DNA of 34,185 nucleotides from Candidatus Fermentibacter sp. GTDB taxonomy: Bacteria > Fermentibacterota > Fermentibacteria > Fermentibacterales > Fermentibacteraceae. Both the position numbers and the translations under genes were made by a program. The notes beneath the pieces were generated by a model. It searched no databases and was not told the origin of the DNA. It saw nothing but the letters and a program-made list of their open reading frames with translations. Where the stretch lies: NCBI GenBank assembly GCA_030373045.1, contig JAUCPW010000049.1, positions 1 to 34,185 on the forward strand. The letters are read 5' to 3'. How positions within the stretch are numbered: the stretch's first letter is position 1; the number at the start of each line of letters is the position of its first letter. This document shows positions 7,877-16,982 of this stretch, in pieces.

Positions 7877-9156
7877 CGGCCCCGGAGCGCACGCCCTCCT
7901 GGTACCTGTACGTCGTCCTGAAGAACCGCTGGTTCCTCCTGAAGGCGCTCGCGCTCGTGATGGTCCCCGCCGTGATCGTCACATACCTGCTCCCGGAGCA
8001 GTACACCGTGAAGACAGTGGTGATGCCCCCCGAGACTCCCGTCGAGACCCCGATCTCGATCGGCGGGCTGGGGATCTCAGACTTCATGGGGTACTTCGGC
8101 GGAGGCATGGGCTTCTCGCTGCCCCTGATGACCACGATGTCCGACGTGTACGTCGAGATCCTCCAGAGCCGCACCCTGGCGGACAGGGTCATCCTGGGCA
8201 CGGCCTACGTCGACTCCATGGACCTCAGGGACAAGTACGACCGCGACCCCTGGCTCGGCATGTACTGGGCCAGGCGGATGTTCCGCAACAACTACCAGGC
8301 CTCGGTGACGCCGTCCGGCTTCATCGAGATAAGGGTCACCACCGGCGATCCGCTCTACTCGGTTCAGGTGTCCGAGCGCGTGGTGTTCGTGCTCGACAGC
8401 CTGAACACCTGGATCACCACCACCAGGGCCACGAGGGCCAGGGAGCTCACCGAGGTGCGACTCGAGTCGGCCGACAGCCTGCTCTCCCGGGCCTCTGCCG
8501 ACCTCGCGGCCTTCGAGCTCGAGCGCGGCCTGATCTCGCCCGACGCCCAGCTCGACGAACTGATCACCGGCCTGGCCGACCTCAAGCGCCAGTACCTCGA
8601 GTACACCGCCCAGGCCAGGGCGATCTCGTCCGGCTACGGGATGGGAGGCACCGCCGCCTCCCTCGAGATGGAGCGGCGGGCGGCCGCTCTCCTGGGGATC
8701 ATCCGCGAGATCGAGAGGGGATCAGCGCCGGCCGGCATGGATTCGCTCTTCCCCGCCATCTCCCTCGAGGACTTCCCTGCCGTGCAGTTCGAATACGCCA
8801 GGCTGCGCAGCGACTACGAGATGGCTCTGCAGCTCACCACCGCGCTCAGGCTGAGCCTCGAGCAGGCACGCGTGGAGGAGAGGCGCGAGGGCGGGACCAT
8901 AAGGCTCCTCGACGAGCCCTCGCCTCCGGGCTGGAAGAGCAAGCCGAAGAAGCTCCTGATCTGGCTCGAGGTGTTCGGGGTTGCCCTCGCCCTGCTGCTG
9001 ACCTTCCTGTTCGCGCGTGAGAACGTCAGGCACATGAGGGCCGAGAGGCCCGAAGCCTGGGCGGGGTGGGAGGAATTGTTCGCGGACATCAGGCGCGACT
9101 TCACGCCCCGCGCGAAGCGTCAGCTCCCGGACAGCTCCCGCAGCAGCTCCCGGTAG
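7873..9156 (+). CDS. Wzz/GNVR-type polysaccharide chain-length or export protein
   Basis: 427 residues; the ATG overlaps the previous stop by 4 nt. Topology is typical of polysaccharide co-polymerases: TM1 at about 20-40 (FLLKALALVMVPAVIVTYLL), a large periplasmic region with a coiled-coil stretch (about 185-335), then the Pro-rich approach PSPPGWKSKPKK (349-360) and TM2 (361-381). The cytosolic tail is short and has no Walker motifs, so a tyrosine kinase domain is absent. It should work with the SLBB channel encoded upstream to set chain length and route glycan to the surface. A glycine-rich patch (62-82, GGLGISDFMGYFGGGMGF) follows the first strand. The 3' end overlaps the convergent rsgA gene by 37 bp. 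No polymerase or flippase lies in the window. Confidence 0.85.
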   Translation: MTAPERTPSWYLYVVLKNRWFLLKALALVMVPAVIVTYLLPEQYTVKTVVMPPETPVETPISIGGLGISDFMGYFGGGMGFSLPLMTTMSDVYVEILQSRTLADRVILGTAYVDSMDLRDKYDRDPWLGMYWARRMFRNNYQASVTPSGFIEIRVTTGDPLYSVQVSERVVFVLDSLNTWITTTRATRARELTEVRLESADSLLSRASADLAAFELERGLISPDAQLDELITGLADLKRQYLEYTAQARAISSGYGMGGTAASLEMERRAAALLGIIREIERGSAPAGMDSLFPAISLEDFPAVQFEYARLRSDYEMALQLTTALRLSLEQARVEERREGGTIRLLDEPSPPGWKSKPKKLLIWLEVFGVALALLLTFLFARENVRHMRAERPEAWAGWEELFADIRRDFTPRAKRQLPDSSRSSSR

Positions 9157-10022
9157 GAGGCGAGCCTCTCCGGGGACACCTCCCCGCGTTCGACCGCATC
9201 TACTACGGCACATCCCGGTTCGGCGTCGTGCATGCAGTCCCTGAACCTGCAGGAAGCCGCGAGCGGTCCGAACTCCCTGAAGCAGCGACGGAGCTCCCCG
9301 CGGGGGATGTGCTCTATCGGGAACACCCGCAGGCCGGGCGTGTCGATGAGGATCGTGCCGCCGCCCAGCGGCACCATCCTCGCCCCGACGGTGGTATGGC
9401 GGCCCTTGCCCGTCCTCCCGCTCACCTCGCCGGTCAGCAGGTCGGGCCTCCCCCCGAGCAGCTTCGCAAGACTGGTCTTGCCCGCCCCCGAGGGGCCGGA
9501 CATCACCACGGTGCAGCCCTCGAGCAGGGCGCGCAGCTCCGCGGTGCCCGAGCCGTCGAGGCACGAGACGCGTGCGAAGGCGGCCCCCGCACGCGTGCAG
9601 TCGCGCTCCAGCCCGTCGAGGATGGCTGCATCGCCTTCCGCTGCGAGGTCGACCTTGTTCACCGCGACGCAGGCGTCGATGGAGTGCCACACCGCTGCCG
9701 CGAGGCACCGGTCGACGAAGCCCCGGCGCAGGACGGGGTCGCGCAGGCTCACGAAGACGAGGGCTATGTCGATGTTGGCGGCGATCACCTGGGTGCCGCC
9801 GGCGCCGTCGGCCCGCTCGAGGGAGTTCCTCCGCGGTTCGAAGCCCTCGATCGAGAAATCGCCGCCGGGGGACTCCAGGACGTCCACCCTGTCGCCGGTG
9901 GCCGGGCTCCATTCGAGGAACAGCCTCCCGGGAACCCTGACGTCGGCCTCGCGCCCGCCGGGGAGAAGCAGCGTGACTCCGCGCCTGTGGACGCTGGAGA
10001 CGAGAGCGTAGCCGGCGGTCAT
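9120..10022 (-). CDS. rsgA: Ribosome small-subunit GTPase RsgA
   Basis: 300 residues. This is a circularly permuted GTPase that checks 30S subunit maturation. The motif order shows the permutation: G4 NKVD (122-125) comes before G1 GPSGAGKTS (176-184), and G3 DTPG (227-230) follows. The N-terminal 60 residues fit the OB fold, and the C-terminal zinc site is C258, C263, H265, C271 (C-x4-C-x-H-x5-C). The switch region GKGRHTT (205-211) is also present. It is the last gene of an eno-ftsB-rsgA run, 4 bp after ftsB. It ends inside the convergent wzz-like gene, so the two transcripts overlap by at least 37 nt. Confidence 0.95.
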   Translation of the reverse strand: MTAGYALVSSVHRRGVTLLLPGGREADVRVPGRLFLEWSPATGDRVDVLESPGGDFSIEGFEPRRNSLERADGAGGTQVIAANIDIALVFVSLRDPVLRRGFVDRCLAAAVWHSIDACVAVNKVDLAAEGDAAILDGLERDCTRAGAAFARVSCLDGSGTAELRALLEGCTVVMSGPSGAGKTSLAKLLGGRPDLLTGEVSGRTGKGRHTTVGARMVPLGGGTILIDTPGLRVFPIEHIPRGELRRCFREFGPLAASCRFRDCMHDAEPGCAVVDAVERGEVSPERLASYRELLRELSGS

Positions 10023-10026
10023 CCCG

Positions 10027-10350
10027 TCAGCGGGGCCCGGAGCCCGTGGAGTCGAAGCGGATCACGAACTCGCCGGGGCGCCCCCAGCCGAGTATTTCCC
10101 TGACGGCCTCCTCGATGGCGGCCGAATCGCCCTGCAGAGCCCCGATCCTGATCCTGAGAGAATCCCTGAGCTGCACGAGGCTGTCGCGGGTCGCCCGGGC
10201 GGAGTCGAGTTCGCCCTGCAGGCTGCCGAGGGACAGCAGCCCGTCGGGGTTGAGGAGCAGGAAGGCGGCAAGGAGCACGAACACCGAGAGGGCCAGGAGG
10301 AGGACGAACCTCCTCGCTGCCCTGCCCGGCGAGTACCCCGGCCTGTCCAA
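10027..10350 (-). CDS. ftsB: FtsB/DivIC-type septum formation initiator
   Basis: 107 residues. One membrane helix (about 15-34, FVLLLALSVFVLLAAFLLLN) is followed by a short coiled coil (about 42-80, with LQGELDSARATRDSLVQLRDSL) and then EEAVREILGWGRPGEFVIRF, the usual FtsB ending in which an E-x-x-A-R-E-x-x-G-x-x-x-P-x-E motif links to FtsL/FtsQ. The start is TTG (plus-strand caa at 10348-10350), since no ATG precedes the membrane helix. It lies 4 bp after the eno stop, so translation is probably coupled. The eno-ftsB adjacency is also common in Proteobacteria, which supports the call. It belongs to the divisome in the inner membrane. Confidence 0.85.
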   Translation of the reverse strand: MDRPGYSPGRAARRFVLLLALSVFVLLAAFLLLNPDGLLSLGSLQGELDSARATRDSLVQLRDSLRIRIGALQGDSAAIEEAVREILGWGRPGEFVIRFDSTGSGPR

Positions 10351-10354
10351 ATAC

Positions 10355-11737
<1,383 letters not shown>

Positions 11738-13129
11738 TCAGTCATCCCCGCCGCCGGCGGGGGCGGTAATGCCGAGGCTGGCCATCCTGGCGAGGAGCGT
11801 CGTCCTCTTCATGCCCAGGCGCTCGGCTGCCTTGGAGCGCACCCAGCCGGAGCCCTCCAGGGCGTCGACGATGTGCGCCTTCTCTATCTCGGCCAGGAGG
11901 GCGGAGAGGCTCCTGCCCGCCAGGGGCGGAACGGATGCGGGGCCGGCCGGGCGGGAGGGCCCGGTGCCAGAGATCTTCACGGGGAGGTCCTTCGCCTCGA
12001 TCTCCTCGCCCTCGGACAGGACCGAGGCCCTCTCCATCGCGTTCTGGAGTTCCCTCACGTTGCCGGGCCAGCCATAGGTCCCGAGGACCTCGACGGCGGA
12101 GGGGGAGAGCCGGAGCTGCTTCCTTCGGGAGGTCTCGGCTATCCTGGCCAGGAAGTGGTCGGCGAGCGGGAGGATGTCCTCCCTGCGCTCGCGGAGGGGC
12201 GGGATGTGTATCTCGATGACGTTGAGGCGGTAGTAGAGGTCCTCCCTGAAGGTGCCGGCGGCCACGGCGTTCTCGAGGTCGAGGTTGGTGGCGGTGATGA
12301 GCCTCACGTCCACCTTCACGAGGTCGGAGCTGCCCACGGGCGAGAACTCCTGCTCCTGGATGACCCGGAGGAGCTTCACCTGCATGGCCGGGCTCATGTT
12401 GCCCACCTCGTCGAGGAACAGCGTGCCCCCGTCGGCGATCCTGAACCGGCCCAGCGTCGAGGTGACCGCACCGGTGTAGGCCCCGCGCGTGTGCCCGAAC
12501 AGCTCGCTCTCCAGCAGGCCCTCGGGCAGGGCGCCCGAGTTGACGGTCACGAAGGGCTGCCTGGCCCTGGCGCCCTGCCGGTGGATGGCCCGGGCCACCA
12601 GCTCCTTGCCCGTGCCGCTCTCGCCCGTGATGAGGACGGTGGCGTCGGAGCGGCTCACCTTGTCGATGAGGGCCATGATCCCTGTCATGCTCCCGCCGCC
12701 GTGCACGATCTCGCAGTAGGGCCTCTCGGTCTTCCTCGCCGCGGCGAGGCCCGACTGGATGGCCTGCTCCACCGAGGCCATCACCGAGTCCCTCGTGAAG
12801 GGCTTCGGGATGTAGTCCACCGCGCCGAGGCGCATGGCCTTGATTGTGCTGTCTATGGTGGCGTAGCCAGTGATGACGATCACCGGGAGCCAGGGGTACT
12901 TGTCGTGCACGACCGCCAGCAGCTCGAGGCCCGAGATGTCGGGCAGCCGCACGTCGGTGATCATCACGTCGAAGGATGACGTGCGCAGGGCGCGCAGGGC
13001 CTCCCGCCCCTCCGAGACGGACTCGGCCGGATATCCCCCGGCCTTGAGCATCTCGGTCAGGACGCCCCTGACGCCCTGTTCGTCATCGACGATCAGGACC
13101 CGGTGCACCTTGCCGCCGGTCTGGCCCAT
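11738..13129 (-). CDS. NtrC-family sigma-54-dependent response regulator
   Basis: 463 residues. Three domains: an intact receiver (about 9-125, acidic pair in VDDEQ, phospho-acceptor Asp in MITDVRLPD, Thr in VITGY and Lys in PKPF), an AAA+ sigma-54 activation domain (Walker A GESGTGKE, the sigma-54 contact loop as GAYTGA rather than GAFTGA, Walker B GGTLFLDEV, and REDLYYRLNV), and a Fis-type HTH at the C-terminus (RSKAAERLGMKRTTLLARM). ATG 13129 has AGAGGGGA upstream. The histidine kinase partner is not in the window. It is divergent from the M23 peptidase gene across an 82-bp region with promoters and paired palindromes, so it may control that cassette or itself. The targets are inference. 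Confidence 0.93.
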   Translation of the reverse strand: MGQTGGKVHRVLIVDDEQGVRGVLTEMLKAGGYPAESVSEGREALRALRTSSFDVMITDVRLPDISGLELLAVVHDKYPWLPVIVITGYATIDSTIKAMRLGAVDYIPKPFTRDSVMASVEQAIQSGLAAARKTERPYCEIVHGGGSMTGIMALIDKVSRSDATVLITGESGTGKELVARAIHRQGARARQPFVTVNSGALPEGLLESELFGHTRGAYTGAVTSTLGRFRIADGGTLFLDEVGNMSPAMQVKLLRVIQEQEFSPVGSSDLVKVDVRLITATNLDLENAVAAGTFREDLYYRLNVIEIHIPPLRERREDILPLADHFLARIAETSRRKQLRLSPSAVEVLGTYGWPGNVRELQNAMERASVLSEGEEIEAKDLPVKISGTGPSRPAGPASVPPLAGRSLSALLAEIEKAHIVDALEGSGWVRSKAAERLGMKRTTLLARMASLGITAPAGGGDD

Positions 13130-13151
13130 ATTCCCCTCTGTGTGACAGGTG

Positions 13152-13180
13152 ACCCCGGGGTGATATTCGCCTGCCCCGGG
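13152..13180. promoter_or_regulatory. Paired CCCGGG palindromes in the divergent promoter region
   Basis: The 10-bp palindrome ACCCCGGGGT (13152-13161) and a second CCCGGG (13175-13180, within CCCCGGG) have centres 21 bp apart, two turns of B-DNA. They flank the -10 of the minus-strand promoter. This is the geometry expected for a dimeric regulator, and the identity of the regulator is unknown. Confidence 0.4.
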
Positions 13181-13190
13181 ATGATGTCAA
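13162..13190 (-). promoter_or_regulatory. Sigma-70-type promoter for the NtrC-type regulator gene
   Basis: On the minus strand a perfect TTGACA (13190 to 13185) is followed after 17 bp by AATATC (13167 to 13162). The -10 is poor but the -35 is exact and the spacing ideal. The start codon is about 33 bp downstream. Confidence 0.5.
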
Positions 13191-13196
13191 TATCTT
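13191..13196 (+). promoter_or_regulatory. Possible -10 element (TATCTT) for the peptidase-glycan operon
   Basis: TATCTT, the same hexamer used upstream of the first lipoprotein and argF, lies 15 bp before the TTG start. It sits within an inverted repeat GTCAA-TATC-TTGAC (13186-13199). No -35 is recognisable, so activation or a very short leader would be needed. Confidence 0.3.
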
Positions 13197-13211
13197 GACG
13201 CAGGAGAGCCA

Positions 13212-14264
13212 TTGCCTGCTCCCAGGGTTCCAGCCGCCTTCGTCCTCGCAGTTCTGCCGGCCATCCTGGCCTCCGCGTGCAGGAGGCAGCCGGGGGAGCC
13301 CGTCTTCGTCATCGGACTCGACGGACAGGCCGGCCCCCCACACGCGGACACGGCGCTGGTCGTTCCCGACAGCGTCCCGCCCCCGGACAGCCTGGCGCTC
13401 CCCGACTCCCTGCCACCGGACAGTTCGGCCATCGCCCCGCCCGTGTACGAATCCCTCGAGGGGGCGCGCGTGCTGGCCGTCGAGGTGCACGGCTCGCTCT
13501 ACGCAACCCTCCAGGAGACCTGCCCCGACGGGGATCCCGACGTGCTAGGCGCCCATCTCACCAGGTGCCTCTGGTGGGACATGGACCCCTGGCACGACAT
13601 CTGCGCGGGCGACTCCATCATCGCCATCTACCGCGACTCGGGAGCGGGGATGGAGAACCGCACCGTGGCGCTGCGCTACGTCCCCATGGCGGGCACGTCG
13701 AACAGCGCCTTCGCCCTGTACCAGTACAGGCGCTCGGGCGATAACTACCCGTCCTACTGGCATCCCGGCGGCACCGAGGTCATCAGGCTGCTCGACGCCA
13801 TGCCGGTCTCGACCTTCGAGGAGATCACGGGCGTCTTCGGCGAGCCGAGGGGCGATCACGGGCACGGGGGCGTCGACTTCAAGGCCCCCGAGGGCACGCC
13901 CGTCCGCACCCCGCACGGCGGCAGGGTGGTTCGCATGAACTGGAACACGGAGTACAACGGGCAATGCCTGGAGCTGGACATGGGCGGCGGCTACTCCGAG
14001 ATCTACCTCCACCTTCAGGGGATAGCGCCGGAACTCTCCTGCGGGTCCACCGCCGCGAGCGGCTCGGTGGTCGGCTGGGTGGGCAGCACGGGCAGGTCCT
14101 ATTCGGCGCACCTCCACTACCAGATCGACGACGAGAACGGCTACGCCATCGATCCTTACCTTTTCGGCGGCTCGCATTCCAGATCGCTCTCCGGGGCCGA
14201 TCTCGAGGCTTTCCGTGCCTTCACGGCCGCCTGCGACTCGATGATGGCGGCTGGTGCGCGATGA
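13212..14264 (+). CDS. M23 family metallopeptidase, probable lipoprotein
   Basis: 350 residues from a TTG start preceded by CAGGAGAG (13201-13208). The N-terminus ends in ILASAC (Cys 23), a plausible though imperfect lipobox. A Pro/Ser/Asp-rich linker (about 38-80, repeated PDS) precedes an OapA/Csd-like region (about 83-170). The catalytic LytM domain covers about 205-318, with the zinc ligands H218 and D222 in HGGVD and the HxH pair H300/H302 in SAHLHYQ. Such enzymes cut peptidoglycan cross-links at the inner face of the outer membrane. All metal ligands are present, so activity is likely. The stop overlaps the next ATG (ATGA), tying it to the glycosyltransferase and carbamoyltransferase in one operon. 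Confidence 0.88.
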   Translation: MPAPRVPAAFVLAVLPAILASACRRQPGEPVFVIGLDGQAGPPHADTALVVPDSVPPPDSLALPDSLPPDSSAIAPPVYESLEGARVLAVEVHGSLYATLQETCPDGDPDVLGAHLTRCLWWDMDPWHDICAGDSIIAIYRDSGAGMENRTVALRYVPMAGTSNSAFALYQYRRSGDNYPSYWHPGGTEVIRLLDAMPVSTFEEITGVFGEPRGDHGHGGVDFKAPEGTPVRTPHGGRVVRMNWNTEYNGQCLELDMGGGYSEIYLHLQGIAPELSCGSTAASGSVVGWVGSTGRSYSAHLHYQIDDENGYAIDPYLFGGSHSRSLSGADLEAFRAFTAACDSMMAAGAR

Positions 14265-15229
14265 CGGGCCAGCAGGCGTCCGCGGACCGAGACTCCCACT
14301 CCTGCTCGATACCCTCCTGCGCTGTTGTCACGCTCAACTTCAACGGGGCTGCGTTCCTGGCCGACATGATCGAGTCCGTGGCCCCGCAGCTCGCCTCCAC
14401 CGGCTCGCGGCTCGCCGTGTTCGACAACGGCTCGACCGACGGCTCCGACCGCCTGGTGGAGGAGCGCTTCGGCGGGGAGGAGTGGTTCTCCATCCGCAGG
14501 TCGCCCGTCAACCTCGGCTTCGCGGCCGGGGCGAACGAGGCGCTCTCGGACCTGCCGGAGGAGGTAGTCGTACTGGCCAACAGCGACACCGTGTTCCTCC
14601 CCGGCAGCCTCGACGCCCTGCTGCAGGGGCTGGCCAGGCACCCGCGGGCGGCTCTGGCCGGGCCGAAGCTGCTGTGGCCCGACGGGACGCTGCAGCCCTC
14701 CATGCGCGACTTCCCGTTCCCGTGCGCGCTCATCCGGGAGCACATGCCGTTCCGCAGCCGCCTGTCGGCCAAGTATTCGAACCATGCCTCCGAGCGCAGG
14801 GCGGACTGGCTGGTGGGGGCCGTCATGGCCATCCGCACCGGCATGTTCCGCGAGACGGGCGGGTTCGACACCGACTACTTCTTCTACCACGAGGAGACGG
14901 ATCTCCAGTACAGGTTCCGCGAGAAGGGGATGGAGGTCTGGTTCATCCCGTCGTCGTGCGTCGTCCACATCGAGGGGGGATCGGCGCAGGCGGTGTATGG
15001 ACGGGATACGACGCTCAGGTATATATCCGCCAAACTCCGCTTCCTGCGGAAGCACGGCAGCCCTCTCGACGCTGCATGCTTCCGCCTCCTCATGTCGGCG
15101 ATGCACCTGGGGAGGGCGGCCGTGGGGATCGTGCGGCCGGGGAAGGCGCTCAGGGACGTCAGGTTTTCGCGCAGCTACTGCTCGGAGGCCCTGAAGGAGC
15201 TCCGGGACGTTTCCTCCCGGAGCGGGTGA
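14261..15229 (+). CDS. GT2 glycosyltransferase, rhamnosyltransferase-like
   Basis: 322 residues, ATG overlapping the preceding stop. The GT-A fold shows as VVTLNFNGAAFLADMIESV (about 22-40), DNGSTDGSDRLVEERF, NLGFAAGANEAL, and the DXD-equivalent in VVLANSDTVFLPGSLD. The acceptor part has ADWLVGAVMAIRTGMFRETGGFD and the general-base region YFFYHEETDLQYRF, which is characteristic of the WbbL/RfbF-type branch that uses nucleotide-sugar donors such as dTDP-rhamnose. No membrane segment is evident, so it would act on the cytosolic face. The donor and acceptor are not proven. An RmlD-like gene 3.5 kb downstream makes a deoxysugar donor plausible, which is inference. Confidence 0.9.
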   Translation: MTGQQASADRDSHSCSIPSCAVVTLNFNGAAFLADMIESVAPQLASTGSRLAVFDNGSTDGSDRLVEERFGGEEWFSIRRSPVNLGFAAGANEALSDLPEEVVVLANSDTVFLPGSLDALLQGLARHPRAALAGPKLLWPDGTLQPSMRDFPFPCALIREHMPFRSRLSAKYSNHASERRADWLVGAVMAIRTGMFRETGGFDTDYFFYHEETDLQYRFREKGMEVWFIPSSCVVHIEGGSAQAVYGRDTTLRYISAKLRFLRKHGSPLDAACFRLLMSAMHLGRAAVGIVRPGKALRDVRFSRSYCSEALKELRDVSSRSG

Positions 15230-15239
15230 AAGGCCGGCC

Positions 15240-16940
15240 ATGCCCGCAGTCCTGGGTTTCAACTGCTACAAGCACGATTCCGCTGCAGCCATACTCGTCG
15301 ACGGCCGTCTGGTCGCTGCGGCGGAGGAGGAACGCTTCACCAGGGTCAAGCACGACCCGGGCTTCCCCGCCAGGGCGGTCGACTACTGCCTGAAGGCCGC
15401 CGGGCTCGCGGCATCCGACCTGGACTGTGTCGCCTACTACATGGTGCCGTCGCGCGTGATGGCCGAGAACCTGCTTTTCAGCAGGCACTACATCCTCGAG
15501 CGGGGGGGCGGCAACTTCCTCCTCGCCCAGCTCGCAGGCGCGCGCAAGATGTCGCTGGCGGGCGCGACGATGAAGGAGCACCTCGGCCCCGGGTTCAGGG
15601 CGCGGACCGTGTTCGTAGACCATCACACGGCGCATGCATGGGCGGCCTGGTACTGCTCCGGGTTCGAGAATCCCGCCGTCCTGACGATGGACGGCGTGGG
15701 CGAGAGGGACACGAGCCTCCTGGGCGACTTCGAGGGCCCGAGACTGCGCAGGCTCTCGGGATCGGTCTATCCCGACTCCCCCGGGGTGTTCTACAGCGCC
15801 GTGACACGCCACCTGGGCTTCGAGCCGGACGGCGACGAGTACAAGGTGATGGGTCTGTCCTCATACGGCGAGCCCGAGTTCGTCGACCTCTTCAGGAGGA
15901 TGATCCGGGCCACGCCCGACGGCCGCATACGGGTGGACACCGGGCTCCTGGACATCCGCAGGGGGGTCCATCATGCCAGCTTCCCCCGCGCCGTGCAGGA
16001 GGTGCTGGGCCCGCCGCGCGAGCCGGGCGGGGAGATGGAGAGGCGTCACGAGAACATCGCAGCCTCGGCGCAGAGGGCGCTCGAGGAGGTCGGACTGTCC
16101 CTGGCGAAGCTCCTGAGGAAGGCGACCGGGCGCGACAGGCTCGTCATCGCAGGCGGCGTGGGGCTCAACTGCGTGATGAACGGCCTCATCGAGAGGGAGG
16201 CGGGCTTCTCCGAGATCTATCCGCTCCCCGCGCCGCACGATGCGGGCACCTCGATAGGAGCCGCGGTCGCCGCGCATCTCTCGATGTTCGGCGGAACACC
16301 GCTCGAGACGCCCCCGGGCATGTACCTGGGGCCGTCCTATACCGAAACGGAGATCGAAGCCGCGCTGATCCAGTCCAAGCAGAGCTATGCCAGGCCCGGG
16401 GACATCCACGCCGAGACCGCCCGCCTCGTGGCGGACGGGAACGTGGTGGGGCTCTTCCAGGGCAGGATGGAGTTCGGACCCAGGGCTCTCGGCAACCGCT
16501 CGATCCTCGCCGACCCCCGCAGGGCCGACATGAAGGACATCGTGAACAGCGTGGTGAAGCAGAGGGAGGGCTTCAGGCCCTTCGCGCCGAGCTGCCTCGA
16601 GGAGTCGGCCGGTGAGTACTTCGAGGGCTGCCGGAAGTCGCGCTACATGATCTCGACCTACATGGTACGCCCGGGGAAGGCCGAGGTGATACCCGCCGTC
16701 ACGCACGTCGACAACACTTCCAGGGTCCAGACCGTGACCGCGGAGACGAACCAGCCCTACTGGAGGATCATACGGGAGTTCGGAGCCCTCACCGGGGTGC
16801 CGGTCGTGATGAACACATCCTTCAACGTGAAGGGCGAGCCGATCGTGGAGTCGCCGGTGGACGCCCTGCGCTGCTTCTGGGGCACCGGCCTCGACGCCCT
16901 CTCGATCCCCCCCTTCCTCATCGTCAAATCCCCCCGCTGA
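15240..16940 (+). CDS. NodU/CmcH-type O-carbamoyltransferase
   Basis: 566 residues, standard size. The N-terminal ASKHA/Kae1-like domain (about 1-350) opens LGFNCYKHDSAAAILVDG and carries the metal-binding HHTAH (VDHHTAHAWAAW) and the phosphate loops TMDGVGE and IAGGVGLNCVMNG. The C-terminal YrdC-like domain (about 385-560) holds GRMEFGPRALGNRSILADPR and VVMNTSFNVKGEPIV. Enzymes of this family pass a carbamoyl group from carbamoyl phosphate and ATP to a hydroxyl of a sugar or antibiotic. It sits 10 bp after the glycosyltransferase, so carbamoylation of the same glycan is a reasonable inference. ATG 15240 has AAAGG upstream. It faces an NtrC-like gene across a 42-bp G-rich gap. Confidence 0.92.
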   Translation: MPAVLGFNCYKHDSAAAILVDGRLVAAAEEERFTRVKHDPGFPARAVDYCLKAAGLAASDLDCVAYYMVPSRVMAENLLFSRHYILERGGGNFLLAQLAGARKMSLAGATMKEHLGPGFRARTVFVDHHTAHAWAAWYCSGFENPAVLTMDGVGERDTSLLGDFEGPRLRRLSGSVYPDSPGVFYSAVTRHLGFEPDGDEYKVMGLSSYGEPEFVDLFRRMIRATPDGRIRVDTGLLDIRRGVHHASFPRAVQEVLGPPREPGGEMERRHENIAASAQRALEEVGLSLAKLLRKATGRDRLVIAGGVGLNCVMNGLIEREAGFSEIYPLPAPHDAGTSIGAAVAAHLSMFGGTPLETPPGMYLGPSYTETEIEAALIQSKQSYARPGDIHAETARLVADGNVVGLFQGRMEFGPRALGNRSILADPRRADMKDIVNSVVKQREGFRPFAPSCLEESAGEYFEGCRKSRYMISTYMVRPGKAEVIPAVTHVDNTSRVQTVTAETNQPYWRIIREFGALTGVPVVMNTSFNVKGEPIVESPVDALRCFWGTGLDALSIPPFLIVKSPR

Positions 16941-16982
16941 TCCGGAACGCCGGCTGAGGGGGGGCGGGGGGCCGGAGGGGGG
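16930..16982. other. C-run/G-run hairpin and G-quadruplex-prone gap between convergent genes
   Basis: Six C (16930-16935) are followed by CCGG-AACG-CCGG and then by G runs of 7, 6 and 6 (16958-16964, 16966-16971, 16977-16982). The runs could pair with the C stretch as a two-sided terminator stem or form a G-quadruplex on the plus strand. No T tract is present on either side. Confidence 0.4.
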
